DNA of 64,000 nt. Source: Leptospira harrisiae. Its GTDB lineage: Bacteria > Spirochaetota > Leptospiria > Leptospirales > Leptospiraceae. Within the stretch, counting starts at the first letter, position 1; each line of letters begins with the position of its first letter. The position numbers and the translations under genes were made by a program. Where the stretch lies: positions 186,001-250,000 of the forward strand of contig NZ_NPDX01000002.1 of the NCBI RefSeq assembly GCF_002811945.1, given 5' to 3'. Of this stretch, positions 18,584-28,870 are shown piece after piece. A model generated the notes under the pieces. That model searched no databases, was not told where the DNA came from, and was given only the letters and a program-made list of their open reading frames with translations.

Positions 18584-19606
18584 TTAGTTTTGCAAAAACT
18601 TTCCTTTTTGGATTTTTTGCAGAACCAATGGAACAAAAAACACCAATGTAAATCCAACTACTAAATAACGGATGTATCTTAAAAACAAATCATCTTTCCA
18701 TATAGTATTTTTGATTACTATTCCTGGGATTATATAGAGTAATAAGATCAATATCCCTAATACTATCAATCGTATAAGAACCGTAATCCAAAAATTGTTA
18801 AAATTTTTAGTTCCGATAGTGAAATCCCATTTAGGAAGAGACCAATCTAAAAACTCTGGTTTACTAAATCTTGGATAAAACAGAATTCCAAGCCAAAAAC
18901 CTGCCAGGGCACCACTTGCAGTTAAAACTCCCGACAAACTATGGTGATGTTCTATGGAAAGAAAGGGAGAGTCTAATGAGATCGGTGACAAAGTGACTAC
19001 GATTCCTAACAGACTAAGTGTACGATAATTTTTAGTTAGTAGAAATGCTGGTACAGAATCTTTTTTATAAAATCGTTCGAGTAAAAATAAAAGAATCAGT
19101 AAATGAACCACTCCTAATCCAAAACCCAAACTCACATCGCCTAAGTAATGCACTTTGAGATACATTCTGGAAAATGGCATAAAAAGAATGATCAAAGCAG
19201 ACAGTACTCGAAACCATAGTTTGGGAATTCGATAAGCTAACAGTCCCCAGACGACAACTGCCGAATAAGCATGACCGGAAGGCAAACCAAAAGCTTTTTC
19301 ATCAAATGCCTCTGGATAAGGAAAAGGTCTTGGGCTTTCTAAATAAAATTTTAATAAAGATACCATCACTGCGGAAGTGAGTAGTCCCAAAGAAAGTTCA
19401 AAAGCGAGTTTGGGCCGGTAGTAGATGTAAACGAAGGAAATGAGACCGAGGAAAAAACTACTCCCTCCTAAATAATGGCAGATCGTAGAAATAGTAAGGA
19501 CGATTCCACCGAGACTTGGATCCCAAATATGGAGAGAATCCAGCGGAAGGGGGGAAAACCAAAGGGAGGTCTGTGCGAGGAGGAGTTCTTTCATAGGAAT
19601 TTCCAT
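18584..19606 (-). CDS. PAP2 family membrane phosphatase
   Basis: A 340-aa integral membrane protein with the three PAP2 motifs: K86-x6-RP (KFYLESPRP), S110-G-H112 (LPSGHAYS) and S146-R-x5-H153-x3-D157 (FSRMYLKVHYLGDVS). The catalytic residues are therefore intact. Enzymes of this type dephosphorylate undecaprenyl pyrophosphate, phosphatidic acid or related lipids at the periplasmic face. About nine membrane segments are visible, more than a minimal PAP2 protein; the extra ones are C-terminal. The start could be 19594 (second Met) instead of 19606. Confidence 0.85.
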   Translation of the reverse strand: MEIPMKELLLAQTSLWFSPLPLDSLHIWDPSLGGIVLTISTICHYLGGSSFFLGLISFVYIYYRPKLAFELSLGLLTSAVMVSLLKFYLESPRPFPYPEAFDEKAFGLPSGHAYSAVVVWGLLAYRIPKLWFRVLSALIILFMPFSRMYLKVHYLGDVSLGFGLGVVHLLILLFLLERFYKKDSVPAFLLTKNYRTLSLLGIVVTLSPISLDSPFLSIEHHHSLSGVLTASGALAGFWLGILFYPRFSKPEFLDWSLPKWDFTIGTKNFNNFWITVLIRLIVLGILILLLYIIPGIVIKNTIWKDDLFLRYIRYLVVGFTLVFFVPLVLQKIQKGKFLQN

Positions 19607-19611
19607 CTAAG

Positions 19612-20487
19612 ATGAAAATCCAACTTGATTTCATAAAGTTTTATTTTGAAATATGTGATGTTTCTATGGATTCTAACCAAAACCCCGCAGATATTTTAGA
19701 AAGTCTCTTTGTCATTCCCAGGGAAGTTCCCAAAACCATCCTTCGTAACCTCCTGGAGCTCATTTACGATGTCAAAGTGGCTGGATCAGAAAACATTCCG
19801 GAATCCGGTGGGGCTCTCATTATCTCCAACCATACGGATTATTTGGACATACCTGTGCAAGGGGCATTTGCTGACCGAAAGATCGTTTATTTAGGCAAAT
19901 ATGAACTTTTTCACCCCCAAGAAGAGATTATGGCCGTAATCAATCATAAAAACTCTCCATTTAATTACCCCCCTTTAAGCCTAACCAAACCAGTCATTGA
20001 GGTGTTACTGAATTCCCTGGGGAGTGTGGTGAAAAAAAACCTAATCAACTGGGGAAGTATGCCCATCATTCGGAACGCCGCCAAGGATTCGGAAATGGAC
20101 AAACGGGCGGCCATGGACTACTACGAAAAACTGGAAACCTACATGGTGGACCTCATGAAAGAAGGGGAACTTCTTTCCATTTATCCAGAAGGTTCTCGTT
20201 CGGAAACGGGTGAATTGCAGTCCTTTCGTGCAATGGCGGCTAAACTTGCCATCCGCGCAGGAGTCCCTATCATCCCGTCCGGAATTGTGGGTGCGACGAA
20301 TATGTCCAAACCTAAGGCATTTTTAACCGGAGACGCTTTCAAAACCAAAATTCGTTACCAGATAGGAAAACCCATCCTTCCTACCGAGTTCCCAACGGGT
20401 CCAGAGAAAAAAGCGGCCAAAGAGCTGACAGAAGTTCTGGAAAATCGCGTCAGGGAGCTAATGAAACAGGCAGAATCCATACTTTAG
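19612..20487 (+). CDS. 1-acylglycerol-3-phosphate acyltransferase-like (PlsC family)
   Basis: A 291-aa LPLAT-family enzyme with intact motifs: NHTDYLD (HxxxxD catalytic pair), a substrate-binding segment around WGSMPIIRNAAKD, and IYPEGSRSETGEL (motif III). It probably acylates lysophosphatidic acid in phospholipid synthesis. It is divergent from the PAP2 gene, with only 5 bases between starts; an internal Met at 19666 is an alternative start that would leave room for a promoter. The C-terminus is helical and charged. Confidence 0.85.
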   Translation: MKIQLDFIKFYFEICDVSMDSNQNPADILESLFVIPREVPKTILRNLLELIYDVKVAGSENIPESGGALIISNHTDYLDIPVQGAFADRKIVYLGKYELFHPQEEIMAVINHKNSPFNYPPLSLTKPVIEVLLNSLGSVVKKNLINWGSMPIIRNAAKDSEMDKRAAMDYYEKLETYMVDLMKEGELLSIYPEGSRSETGELQSFRAMAAKLAIRAGVPIIPSGIVGATNMSKPKAFLTGDAFKTKIRYQIGKPILPTEFPTGPEKKAAKELTEVLENRVRELMKQAESIL

Positions 20488-20507
20488 TCTCGACCTTTCG
20501 AAAAAAT

Positions 20508-20534
20508 ATGGCATAGTTTCAAAAGCTATGTCAT
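20508..20534 (+). promoter_or_regulatory. Stem-loop in icmF leader
   Basis: ATGGCATAG and CTATGTCAT form a 9-base stem with one G-U pair and a 9-base loop, about 56 bases before the icmF ATG. There is no T-run after it, so it is a weak terminator candidate for the acyltransferase gene. It could equally be a leader element or an operator. No cobalamin-riboswitch consensus is visible. Confidence 0.3.
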
Positions 20535-20589
20535 TCCCGTCACATTTTACAATTGAATCTCCACCAATCATTCTAGAACGTTGTTCTCT

Positions 20590-23500
20590 ATGACCACCGA
20601 AATCTTAACTTACACCCCCCAAAACAAAATTCGCTTTGTGACGGCGGCCTCTCTCTTTGATGGGCACGACGCCTCCATCAATATCATGCGGAGGATTTTG
20701 CAACAAAGTGGGGTGGAAGTGATCCATTTGGGCCACAATCGAAGTGTCCAAGAAATTGTCCAATGTGCCATCCAAGAAGATGTACAAGGAATTGCCATCA
20801 CCAGTTACCAAGGTGGGCATGTGGAATATTTTCAATACATGATTGATCTTCTGAAAAAAGAAGGGGCAGGTCACATTCGTGTGTTTGGTGGTGGTGGTGG
20901 AACCATTCTTCCATCTGAGATTGAAGTCCTTCATAAATACGGTGTGGCACATATTTATTCCCCAGATGAGGGGAGGACTCTCGGTTTGCAAGGGATGATC
21001 AATGATGTGGTCAAAAAATCTGATTTCCCTACTCCACTTTCATTTAACGGAGATTTGGCGTCTCAAATCCAAAATAAAAATTATTTAGCACTAGGACAAG
21101 CCATCACTCAGATGGAATTTTCTCTCCTGCAAGAAAAAACAAATTATTCCATCAATTTAGAATTTCCTCCACCGAATAAAAACATTCCTGTCCTTGGGAT
21201 TACGGGAACTGGTGGTGCCGGTAAATCTTCTTTGACTGATGAACTCGTTCGTCGGTACTTACATGATTTTCCAAACCAAACCATAGCGATATTGTCAGTT
21301 GACCCATCTAAACGAAAAACCGGTGGGGCACTCCTCGGAGACAGGATTCGAATGAATTCGATTTTTAACGAACGAGTGTATATGAGAAGTTTTGCGACAA
21401 GAGAAGCAAACATTGCTCTCAATCGCAGTGTGAAAGGTGCCATTCAAATTTTAAAGTCTGCCGGATATGATCTCGTCATTGTAGAGACTGCTGGTATTGG
21501 GCAAAGTGATTCCGAAATTACGGAAGTAGCCGATGTTTCGTTATACGTCATGACACCTGAGTATGGTGCGGCCACCCAATTGGAAAAAATTGATATGATC
21601 GATTATGCTGATGTGATTTCCATCAACAAGTTCGACAAACGTGGGGCTCTTGATGCGCTTCGCGATGTTAAAAAACAATACCAAAGATCTCGTAATTTAT
21701 TCAATGATACCGTGGATTCGATGCCTGTGTATGGAACCATTGCTTCGCAGTTCCAAGACGCAGGGACAGATGAACTTTATGCCCATCTGATTGGCGTTGT
21801 GATAAAGAAGTGCCAATTAGATTGGAAAACAAACTCAGCTAAAAATCAAAAAGGTGGAGAAGCCTCTGTTGTGCTTCCTCCGGATCGTGTGCGGTATCTC
21901 ACAGAAATCAAAGAAGAAATTGATAGGAATGCCGATTGGATCACGAAAGAAGCGGAAATCGCTAGATCCGCCTACCAACTAAAAGGTGCCATTTCTGTTT
22001 TATCCAAAAAAGGAAAATCAACTTCTGACTTAGAATCCGAATACCAATTGTTATGGGATTCTTTGTCACTTGATTCACGAAACATTTTAGATACATGGTC
22101 TGAAAAAATCGAATCCTTCCGTAAGGAACAGTATTCCTATTTTGTTCGTGGGAAAGAAATCAAAGTTGATAATTATACAGTATCCTTAAGCCATTTAAAA
22201 ATTCCTAAAATTGCCACTCCTCGTTTTGTAGATTGGGGTGATATTTTACATTGGTCTTACCAAGAAAACTTTCCCGGTTTTTTTCCTTATACGGCGGGAG
22301 TGTATCCTTACAAACGAAGTGGGGAAGATCCAACTCGTATGTTTGCAGGAGAAGGTGGACCAGAACGAACCAATCGCCGTTTCCATTATTTGAGTTCGGG
22401 AATGCCCGCCAAACGACTGTCAACTGCCTTTGACTCCGTGACATTGTATGGGGAAGATCCAGACATTCGACCTGATATTTATGGAAAGATTGGAAACTCA
22501 GGTGTGAACGTTGCCACACTGGATGACGCTAAAAAACTTTATTCAGGATTTGATCTATGTGATCCTTCCACTTCGGTTTCCATGACCATCAATGGTCCTG
22601 CACCAATGGTACTTGCATTTTTTCTAAATGCTGCCATTGACCAGGCTTGTGAAAAGTACATTCGTGCGGAAGGGAAAACAGAGGAAGTTAAGTCTCAAAT
22701 CCAAAAGATTTATGCGGCTAAAGGACTAGGGGTTCCAGGTTTTGGTGGAGATCTACCAGAAACTAACGATGGTTTGGGGCTAATGCTTCTTGGTGTGACG
22801 GGTGATGAAGTATTACCTAAAGATGTGTATGCAAAATTAAAAAATGATGCCCTGTCCCAAGTGAGAGGCACGGTGCAAGCAGACATTTTAAAAGAAGACC
22901 AAGCCCAAAACACTTGTATCTTCTCCACAGAATTTGCCTTAAAGATGATGGGAGACATCCAACATCATTTCATTCAAAATGCAGTTCGCAATTTTTATTC
23001 GGTGTCAATCAGCGGGTATCATATCGCAGAAGCTGGTGCTAATCCTATCACTCAAGTTGCTTTCACATTAGCCAATGGATTTACTTATGTAGAATATTAT
23101 TTAAGTCGTGGGATGGATATCAACGAGTTTGCTCCGAACCTATCTTTCTTTTTTTCCAATGGAATTGATCCTGAGTATTCCGTGATTGGACGTGTGGCTC
23201 GTAGGATTTGGGCGAAGGCAATGAAGTTCAAATACCGAGCCAATGAACGTTCCCAAATGTTAAAGTATCATATCCAAACATCGGGTAGATCACTTCACTC
23301 ACAAGAGATTGATTTTAACGACATTAGGACCACATTGCAAGCGTTATATGCTATTTATGACAATTGTAATTCTCTTCATACCAATGCTTATGATGAGGCC
23401 ATCACAACGCCAACAGAAGAGTCCGTTCGAAGAGCCGTTGCCATCCAACTCATCATCAATCGGGAGTTAGGTCTTGCGAAAAATGAAAATCCTTTACAAG

Positions 23501-23964
23501 GTGCTTTCATCATTGAAGAGCTTACCAATTTGGTAGAAGAAGCCATCTTAACCGAATTCAACCGACTCACAGAAAGAGGCGGGGTGCTTGGTGCGATGGA
23601 GAGGATGTACCAAAGGAATAAAATCCAAGAAGAATCCCTCCATTATGAAACTTTAAAACATACAGGTGAATATCCAATCATTGGTGTGAATACATTCCTC
23701 AATCGAAATGGATCGCCTACCGTCATTCCAGGTGAGGTCATTCGATCGACAGATGAGGAGAAAAGGCAACAAATTGGAAATTTGAAGGCGTTTCAAAAAC
23801 GAAATGAAGACAAAACAGAGCTTGCGATTACAAAATTAAAACAAGTGTCTCGTGCGAAAGAAAATATCTTTCAAGAGTTACTGGAAACGGTGAAAGTGGC
23901 GTCCTTAGGGCAAATCTCTCACGCATTGTACGAAGTGGGAGGTCAGTACCGCCGTAACATGTAA
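20590..23964 (+). CDS. icmF: Fused isobutyryl-CoA mutase IcmF
   Basis: A 1124-aa three-part acyl-CoA mutase. Residues about 12-150 form the cobalamin-binding domain with LFDGHDAS (H26 is the lower axial ligand) and a glycine-rich loop ([10 protein letters not shown]). Residues about 200-420 are the MeaB-type G-protein chaperone with P-loop [12 protein letters not shown]. The C-terminal 600 residues are the TIM-barrel mutase domain ([33 protein letters not shown]). This domain order defines IcmF, which interconverts isobutyryl-CoA and n-butyryl-CoA. The Phe in RMFAGEG and the RLSTAFDS context match IcmF rather than methylmalonyl-CoA mutase. I place the start at the ATG at 20590, not the TTG at 20581. 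Confidence 0.93.
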   Translation: MTTEILTYTPQNKIRFVTAASLFDGHDASINIMRRILQQSGVEVIHLGHNRSVQEIVQCAIQEDVQGIAITSYQGGHVEYFQYMIDLLKKEGAGHIRVFGGGGGTILPSEIEVLHKYGVAHIYSPDEGRTLGLQGMINDVVKKSDFPTPLSFNGDLASQIQNKNYLALGQAITQMEFSLLQEKTNYSINLEFPPPNKNIPVLGITGTGGAGKSSLTDELVRRYLHDFPNQTIAILSVDPSKRKTGGALLGDRIRMNSIFNERVYMRSFATREANIALNRSVKGAIQILKSAGYDLVIVETAGIGQSDSEITEVADVSLYVMTPEYGAATQLEKIDMIDYADVISINKFDKRGALDALRDVKKQYQRSRNLFNDTVDSMPVYGTIASQFQDAGTDELYAHLIGVVIKKCQLDWKTNSAKNQKGGEASVVLPPDRVRYLTEIKEEIDRNADWITKEAEIARSAYQLKGAISVLSKKGKSTSDLESEYQLLWDSLSLDSRNILDTWSEKIESFRKEQYSYFVRGKEIKVDNYTVSLSHLKIPKIATPRFVDWGDILHWSYQENFPGFFPYTAGVYPYKRSGEDPTRMFAGEGGPERTNRRFHYLSSGMPAKRLSTAFDSVTLYGEDPDIRPDIYGKIGNSGVNVATLDDAKKLYSGFDLCDPSTSVSMTINGPAPMVLAFFLNAAIDQACEKYIRAEGKTEEVKSQIQKIYAAKGLGVPGFGGDLPETNDGLGLMLLGVTGDEVLPKDVYAKLKNDALSQVRGTVQADILKEDQAQNTCIFSTEFALKMMGDIQHHFIQNAVRNFYSVSISGYHIAEAGANPITQVAFTLANGFTYVEYYLSRGMDINEFAPNLSFFFSNGIDPEYSVIGRVARRIWAKAMKFKYRANERSQMLKYHIQTSGRSLHSQEIDFNDIRTTLQALYAIYDNCNSLHTNAYDEAITTPTEESVRRAVAIQLIINRELGLAKNENPLQGAFIIEELTNLVEEAILTEFNRLTERGGVLGAMERMYQRNKIQEESLHYETLKHTGEYPIIGVNTFLNRNGSPTVIPGEVIRSTDEEKRQQIGNLKAFQKRNEDKTELAITKLKQVSRAKENIFQELLETVKVASLGQISHALYEVGGQYRRNM

Positions 23965-24002
23965 ACAAAGGAAAGGGTAGGGCAACTATCCTTGGTAACT
24001 CT

Positions 24003-25703
24003 ATGATTTCTTGGGATTTAATCAAAAAACACAAACTGGGGATTCCATTACTCTGGGACATAACGATGGTTTTTGTTGTCCTTGGGAACTTAGCTCTCAT
24101 CATTTTTGATTTGAGTTATTTGAGTTTACGACCGTTTTACTTTCATAAGTTTCCAGAAATTTTGGAACTTTACGACAAACCAATTTTAGGAATTGAAACT
24201 CACAGGACAACAACGGCTTACACTGATTTGGTGGATGATCTAAAATATTTAACGCAACTACGTGATGATAGTTTCCGAGAAAACCAAAGAAAAATTACTA
24301 GAGAAGAAATTTATAAAACACTTACTTCCCTAAAATCACAAGTATCCAGTGAAAAGTTTGATTTCTTATATCTTACTTTTGAATCGGCCATTCAAATTGA
24401 AGATGCTCAAGTCCGCAGAAAAAAAGTAGAAGATACTCTTGTTCAACTCAATGATTTTTTTAACGTTTTAGAAGAAACCGATGAAATCACAACTCTTGGT
24501 GACCTATCAGAAAAATATGCTTTTATCAACCGGTTGAGTGTTGAGACGAACGAATCCAAAGAAATTTTGTCCATTTTCCAAAAGATGGACAAACGGATGT
24601 TAGAGATTGTAGAAACTAATCCATTTGCGATGTCAGGCCAAACAAAATTTTTGAATGAAATCCAAACCAATATTAAAAGCGAATACCAAACTCATAAAAC
24701 AAAGGCTCGTGATCTCAAACTCAGACAAGAACTAGATCCAGTTTTAAACAGGGATCGAATTCCATCCACGGTGGTGGCCTTTGCTTGGTTTTGGAGAGAC
24801 CAAAATAGATCACTCGAACAAAAAATTGATTTTTTTAATTCTCATTTTAGAGAATATTTTGCTTTGAATTACTACCGAGCCATTGCCTCCGATGGAAGCC
24901 CTGTTAACAACTATTTGTTGTTAGATGCACCGTTTTTATTTTTCTTTTTGGCTGAATTTATCCTTAGTTGGCTGATTGCCATTCGTAATAAAACATATAT
25001 CGCTTGGTTTTTATATCCCATTTATCATTGGTACGATGTATTGGGACTCATTCCCATCGCAACATTTCGTTTTTTCCGTTTGGTTCGGGTGTATAAAATT
25101 TATTTGATGTTACAAACCAATCAATTCACCCGTATTTTAGGAAATGATTTGATAAGTAAAACATTGCGCTATTATTCCAATATCATCAAAGAAGAAATTT
25201 CTGATATTGTAACGATTCAGATCCTTACAGAAACACAAAATGAAGTGAAGTCGGGTAACTCTCTTGACCAACTCGTGAATGCCATTGACCAAAACCGTGA
25301 TGAATTAAAAAAAGTAGCGATCAAAAATATTGCTAAGTCTGCTCAGAATCCAAACTTACAAGCGTTAATTCAAAATTTAGTGACAGAAGTTTCGGAACGT
25401 GTTTCTGCAAATATGAAACCAATATCGTTACTTCCCAAAGACATGCAGGCAAATCTTACCAGACAAATTAGTTTAACGATTTATTCTGCGGTTTCACAAG
25501 CGACGGTAGCAATGGCGACAGATCCTTCAGGAAGAAAGTCAATTGAGAACTTAATTGATTATATCATCGATGAAATGATTCTTGTTGCACAAGATCCTGA
25601 TATGATAAAACTGAATACCAACATTACTGTGGCACTCATTGAAAATATGAAGAAGTCGATTGGTGAAAAAAAATGGCTGAAAGCAGAAATCGGAAATAGT
25701 TAA
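24003..25703 (+). CDS. Membrane protein with S4-like voltage-sensor segment
   Basis: A 566-aa protein of no family I can name. One N-terminal membrane helix (about 16-37) is followed by a roughly 270-residue helical soluble domain. Then come membrane segments around 300-370 (LLLDAPFLFFFLAEFILSWL; IAWFLYPIYHWYDVLGLIPI) leading into FRFFRLVRVYKIYLML, a helix with basic residues at near-regular spacing like the S4 helix of voltage-gated channels. No K+ selectivity filter (TVGYG) is seen. The C-terminal 200 residues are amphipathic. It might be a stand-alone voltage-sensing or channel-like protein, but this is only inference. Confidence 0.65.
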   Translation: MISWDLIKKHKLGIPLLWDITMVFVVLGNLALIIFDLSYLSLRPFYFHKFPEILELYDKPILGIETHRTTTAYTDLVDDLKYLTQLRDDSFRENQRKITREEIYKTLTSLKSQVSSEKFDFLYLTFESAIQIEDAQVRRKKVEDTLVQLNDFFNVLEETDEITTLGDLSEKYAFINRLSVETNESKEILSIFQKMDKRMLEIVETNPFAMSGQTKFLNEIQTNIKSEYQTHKTKARDLKLRQELDPVLNRDRIPSTVVAFAWFWRDQNRSLEQKIDFFNSHFREYFALNYYRAIASDGSPVNNYLLLDAPFLFFFLAEFILSWLIAIRNKTYIAWFLYPIYHWYDVLGLIPIATFRFFRLVRVYKIYLMLQTNQFTRILGNDLISKTLRYYSNIIKEEISDIVTIQILTETQNEVKSGNSLDQLVNAIDQNRDELKKVAIKNIAKSAQNPNLQALIQNLVTEVSERVSANMKPISLLPKDMQANLTRQISLTIYSAVSQATVAMATDPSGRKSIENLIDYIIDEMILVAQDPDMIKLNTNITVALIENMKKSIGEKKWLKAEIGNS

Positions 25704-25761
25704 ACTATCCAAAAAAGCATTTCTTTAAAACTTTCGAACACTGTTTTAATAAGAAAAAAGT

Positions 25762-25783
25762 CTTGTTTTCTTCTGAAAACAAG
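25762..25783 (+). promoter_or_regulatory. Perfect hairpin before the cysteine-protease operon
   Basis: CTTGTTTTC and GAAAACAAG form a perfect 9-base stem with a TTCT loop, 16 bases upstream of the TTG start of the next gene. No T-run follows directly. Its position suggests a leader structure that could affect translation initiation, or a weak terminator for the preceding gene. Confidence 0.4.
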
Positions 25784-25799
25784 ATGAGATCGATCCACT

Positions 25800-26399
25800 T
25801 TGTTTTCTTTTGTAAATATATTTCTCATTTTGGTTTTCTTTGTTTTGTTAGGGGAAAACTTAAAAGCAGATCCAAATCCAAAGGTTGATTCAAACCATTC
25901 CAATGTTTCTAATTCAGATAAGAAAGATAAAACAAAAAAAATAACTGAGTCGAAATCAAAACATAAACCAAACAGATCTTTACACCTTAAAAACCAAAAA
26001 GGCTATTGGCAACCTATGGAACTTGTTTGGGATGAAAGTTCGGGTGCAGTAGCTCCTGAGTTTCGATTTGCAAAACAATACCAATTAGTAACACAAAAAA
26101 AGAAGATCATCCTATCGCGCCGAGTAGTGGAGAAAGGAAAATTGATTGTAAATGATTCGAATGAAATTTCACCGCATATATATCAGAAATGGATGAATTC
26201 ACTTTTCCAATTGGAAATCAATCATCTTCCAATGGAAGAAATTCCTAAAGAACAATTGACAGGTGTAAGTTATAACTACGTCTCATTTTTATTTGGAGGC
26301 GCCAAATCAAAGTTTTATTACCAGTTGGAAGACCGAAAAAATCCGGATTGGAAACAAAAAAATAGTATCATACAAATCATAGAGAGGATGAAACCATGA
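25800..26399 (+). CDS. Secreted partner protein of papain-like protease
   Basis: A 199-aa exported protein, start TTG (no in-frame ATG upstream). The signal peptide covers about residues 1-23 (IFLILVFFVLLGENLKA). It is followed by a Ser/Lys/Asn-rich linker (residues 25-60) and a globular domain (GYWQPMELVWDESSG to the end) that I do not recognise. The stop overlaps the protease ATG by 4 bases, so the two are translationally coupled. It could be an inhibitor, chaperone or separate pro-domain for the protease, which is inferred from context only. Confidence 0.65.
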   Translation: MFSFVNIFLILVFFVLLGENLKADPNPKVDSNHSNVSNSDKKDKTKKITESKSKHKPNRSLHLKNQKGYWQPMELVWDESSGAVAPEFRFAKQYQLVTQKKKIILSRRVVEKGKLIVNDSNEISPHIYQKWMNSLFQLEINHLPMEEIPKEQLTGVSYNYVSFLFGGAKSKFYYQLEDRKNPDWKQKNSIIQIIERMKP

Positions 26400-28846
26400 A
26401 TCTAAAACGAAATTGGAATTGGCTAGGACTTTGTTTATTACTGACAAGTGCTGTTTTTGGAGAGGAATTTGATCCAAGTAGTGTTCGTTCGCCTGGGTGT
26501 CAGCCGGGAACATTTTCATGTGGATACATTCCTAGTTCCAAAGAAATCCAAGATAGTATTCCTCTTAAAAGAGATTTTAATTCCTTTGAAGAATTACCCA
26601 AAGCCATTGATTTGTCTTCACAGATGCCACCTGTCGGAAACCAAGGTAGACAAAATAGTTGTGTAGCATGGGCCACTGGTTATGCGATCAAATCTTATTT
26701 GTTAAAAAACAAAGGACAGGCACCAGAATATGATCCTCCATTTGCTGGTGGAAAGGGAAAATTTGTTTTTTCTCCAGCGTTTATTTACAACCAACAAAAT
26801 GGTGGAGAAGACAAAGGTTTGTACTATTATAAAACTATGGAATTTTTAAAGTCTAATGGAGCTGCTCCTTGGAGTAGTATGCCTTATTCTGATAAAGATT
26901 ATCTCACGCAACCTTCACAGTCTTCAAAAAAAGAAGCACTTAAATACAAAATTAAATCCTTCTCTAGATTAAATTATAAAAATCCAGATGAGATTAAACG
27001 GGTATTAGCTGGTAAGAATGTTGTGATGGTAGGTATGATCATAGATGATGCCTTTTATAAATTAAAAGGATCTACAATTTATGACGAGAATGGTGGCCAA
27101 AGTTATGGCGGGCACGCCATGACAATTGTTGGATACGATGATCAAAAAAAATCAAAATCTGGAAAAAAAGGTGCCTTTAAATTACAAAACTCTTGGGGAA
27201 CCAATTGGGGTGATAAAGGATTCGGTTGGGTTTCTTATTCAATGCTTGCAAAAGTAAGTCAAGAAACCTATGCCATTATCGATGAACCACCAACTCAAAG
27301 TACACCAATCCTTAATACGATACCAACAAAAAAACCAATCCTTCCTCCAGATGAAATTAAAGTATCAAAAGGAGAATTTGACTCAAAGATTATTTTAACT
27401 TGGAAAAATCAAGATTTAGCCGTTGCTTATTTGATTCAAAGAAAAGATGAATCTGAATTTTATGATCTAGCTTATTCTGATAAACCAAGTTTTATCGATG
27501 TAAACGTTTCACTTAACTCTACCTATGTGTATAGACTTGTATCGATAGGTACAGAAGAAGTATCTGACGTATCCTTCGATGTGGAAGGATTTACATCTGC
27601 TGAACCAAATCCAAACGGGAGTATCGGTCAAGTCGTAGGTCTTACTGGTTTGGTTTATGTGAGTGGAACCCTACCGAATGTAGATTTAAGTTGGTCTGAA
27701 TTGGATGGAGCCAGTGGTTATACAATCGCACGTGCAGACTCATCTTTAAAATGGAAAAATATAGGTACAAGTAAAACTTCCCATTTCATTGATCCTTCTC
27801 CAAAAATTGGTGAATCAAATTATTATCGAGTGAGTGCCATTGTACAATTAAAACAAGCTGGTGTTTGGAGTGACGCAGCAGTGATTGACGTTGCAGACCA
27901 AAATTTATTGCCTAATCAAGTAACTCATTTAACAGCAACAAACGGAGATTTTTCTAATAAAATTATTTTGAATTGGAATGCAGCTCCTGGGGCAAAGATT
28001 TATTATTTATATCGATTTGATGAAAGAGCCGAACCTTCCGGCCAGTTTGAAATTTCAGGAACAACATTTACGGATACAGATCAATCCATTCAAAATGGTG
28101 ACCAATTTTTATATACAATCATTTCTGCAAATGATCTTGGGTATGCGGAACCAAGTGAAGTGGTGTTTGGGAAAACAGATCCTAGTCTAACAAAAAGAGC
28201 GGGTGGTGTGACACTAAATCCTCCGAAACTGTTGACATCAAATCCTATTGGTAAAGATAAACTTGTAACTTTGAAGTGGGATTCTGTTAAAGATAGTTTT
28301 GAATATTATATTTATCGCAAACACTTAAAAGGAAAAGGGAAAGTTGGAAAACTTGAATTTGTTGCTAGCGTAGAAGGTAAAAAAAATTCCTATAGTGAAA
28401 CTTTTCCAGGAAACGGAGGTGATTTGTTTTTATATACAGTCCGATCTAAATCGGAATTTGGTGCTGAATCGAAAGATTCCAATTTTGTTTCAATCTTTTG
28501 GAATGAACCGAAAACCCAAGTAAAGAAAAGAGCAATTTCATTGGAAGAATTACCTAGTTCCTTTGTAGGAACTTGGACTTCTATGTATTGGAATCCAAAA
28601 TCAGGACCACAAACGGTAGAAATTGAAATTGTTGGAAATGGACAAGTTTTTTCCGCAAGATTAAAGTTAAACGATAAAGATGTTCGTCAATTCTCCGGTA
28701 CCTGGACACCCGGAAGTCAAACGATTAAGACTAATGGATTTTTATTTGAAATATCTAAGTCTTTAGAAGGAAATTCTTTAGCTCAGTTCCAATCAGTTAA
28801 AGACTTTGAGAACGGCGTGGAACTGAGTTTTACGAAAGAGAAATAA
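26396..28846 (+). CDS. Secreted papain-like (C1A) cysteine protease with Fn3 repeats
   Basis: An 816-aa exported protein. After the signal peptide (cleavage near VFGEE) a C1-type peptidase domain covers about 60-295. It has oxyanion Gln83 and catalytic Cys89 (VGNQGRQNSCVAWAT), His240 (YGGHAMTIVGY) and Asn265 (LQNSWGTNWG). Downstream are about four fibronectin-type-III-like modules (around 315-705), each with a DLSW/ILNW/TLKW-type strand and a Y(R/T)V strand, then a C-terminal beta domain (residues about 725-816, FVGTWTSMYWNPKSG). It is probably surface-associated or secreted and could act on host or environmental proteins. It is coupled to the small upstream gene. Confidence 0.88.
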   Translation: MNLKRNWNWLGLCLLLTSAVFGEEFDPSSVRSPGCQPGTFSCGYIPSSKEIQDSIPLKRDFNSFEELPKAIDLSSQMPPVGNQGRQNSCVAWATGYAIKSYLLKNKGQAPEYDPPFAGGKGKFVFSPAFIYNQQNGGEDKGLYYYKTMEFLKSNGAAPWSSMPYSDKDYLTQPSQSSKKEALKYKIKSFSRLNYKNPDEIKRVLAGKNVVMVGMIIDDAFYKLKGSTIYDENGGQSYGGHAMTIVGYDDQKKSKSGKKGAFKLQNSWGTNWGDKGFGWVSYSMLAKVSQETYAIIDEPPTQSTPILNTIPTKKPILPPDEIKVSKGEFDSKIILTWKNQDLAVAYLIQRKDESEFYDLAYSDKPSFIDVNVSLNSTYVYRLVSIGTEEVSDVSFDVEGFTSAEPNPNGSIGQVVGLTGLVYVSGTLPNVDLSWSELDGASGYTIARADSSLKWKNIGTSKTSHFIDPSPKIGESNYYRVSAIVQLKQAGVWSDAAVIDVADQNLLPNQVTHLTATNGDFSNKIILNWNAAPGAKIYYLYRFDERAEPSGQFEISGTTFTDTDQSIQNGDQFLYTIISANDLGYAEPSEVVFGKTDPSLTKRAGGVTLNPPKLLTSNPIGKDKLVTLKWDSVKDSFEYYIYRKHLKGKGKVGKLEFVASVEGKKNSYSETFPGNGGDLFLYTVRSKSEFGAESKDSNFVSIFWNEPKTQVKKRAISLEELPSSFVGTWTSMYWNPKSGPQTVEIEIVGNGQVFSARLKLNDKDVRQFSGTWTPGSQTIKTNGFLFEISKSLEGNSLAQFQSVKDFENGVELSFTKEK

Positions 28847-28849
28847 GAT

Positions 28850-28870
28850 TGTATCAATTAATTTGATACA
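28850..28870. terminator. Symmetric terminator-like hairpin between convergent genes
   Basis: TGTATCAA and TTGATACA form a perfect 8-base stem around a 5-base AT loop, located 3 bases after the protease stop and just before the convergent cytochrome stop. It lacks a clean T-run. The position between two converging genes suggests a bidirectional terminator. Confidence 0.5.

Noticed and set aside
20488..20589. Possible cobalamin riboswitch before icmF
   Set aside because: Only a simple stem-loop is visible. The B12-box pattern was not seen, and about 100 bases is too short for the full structure.
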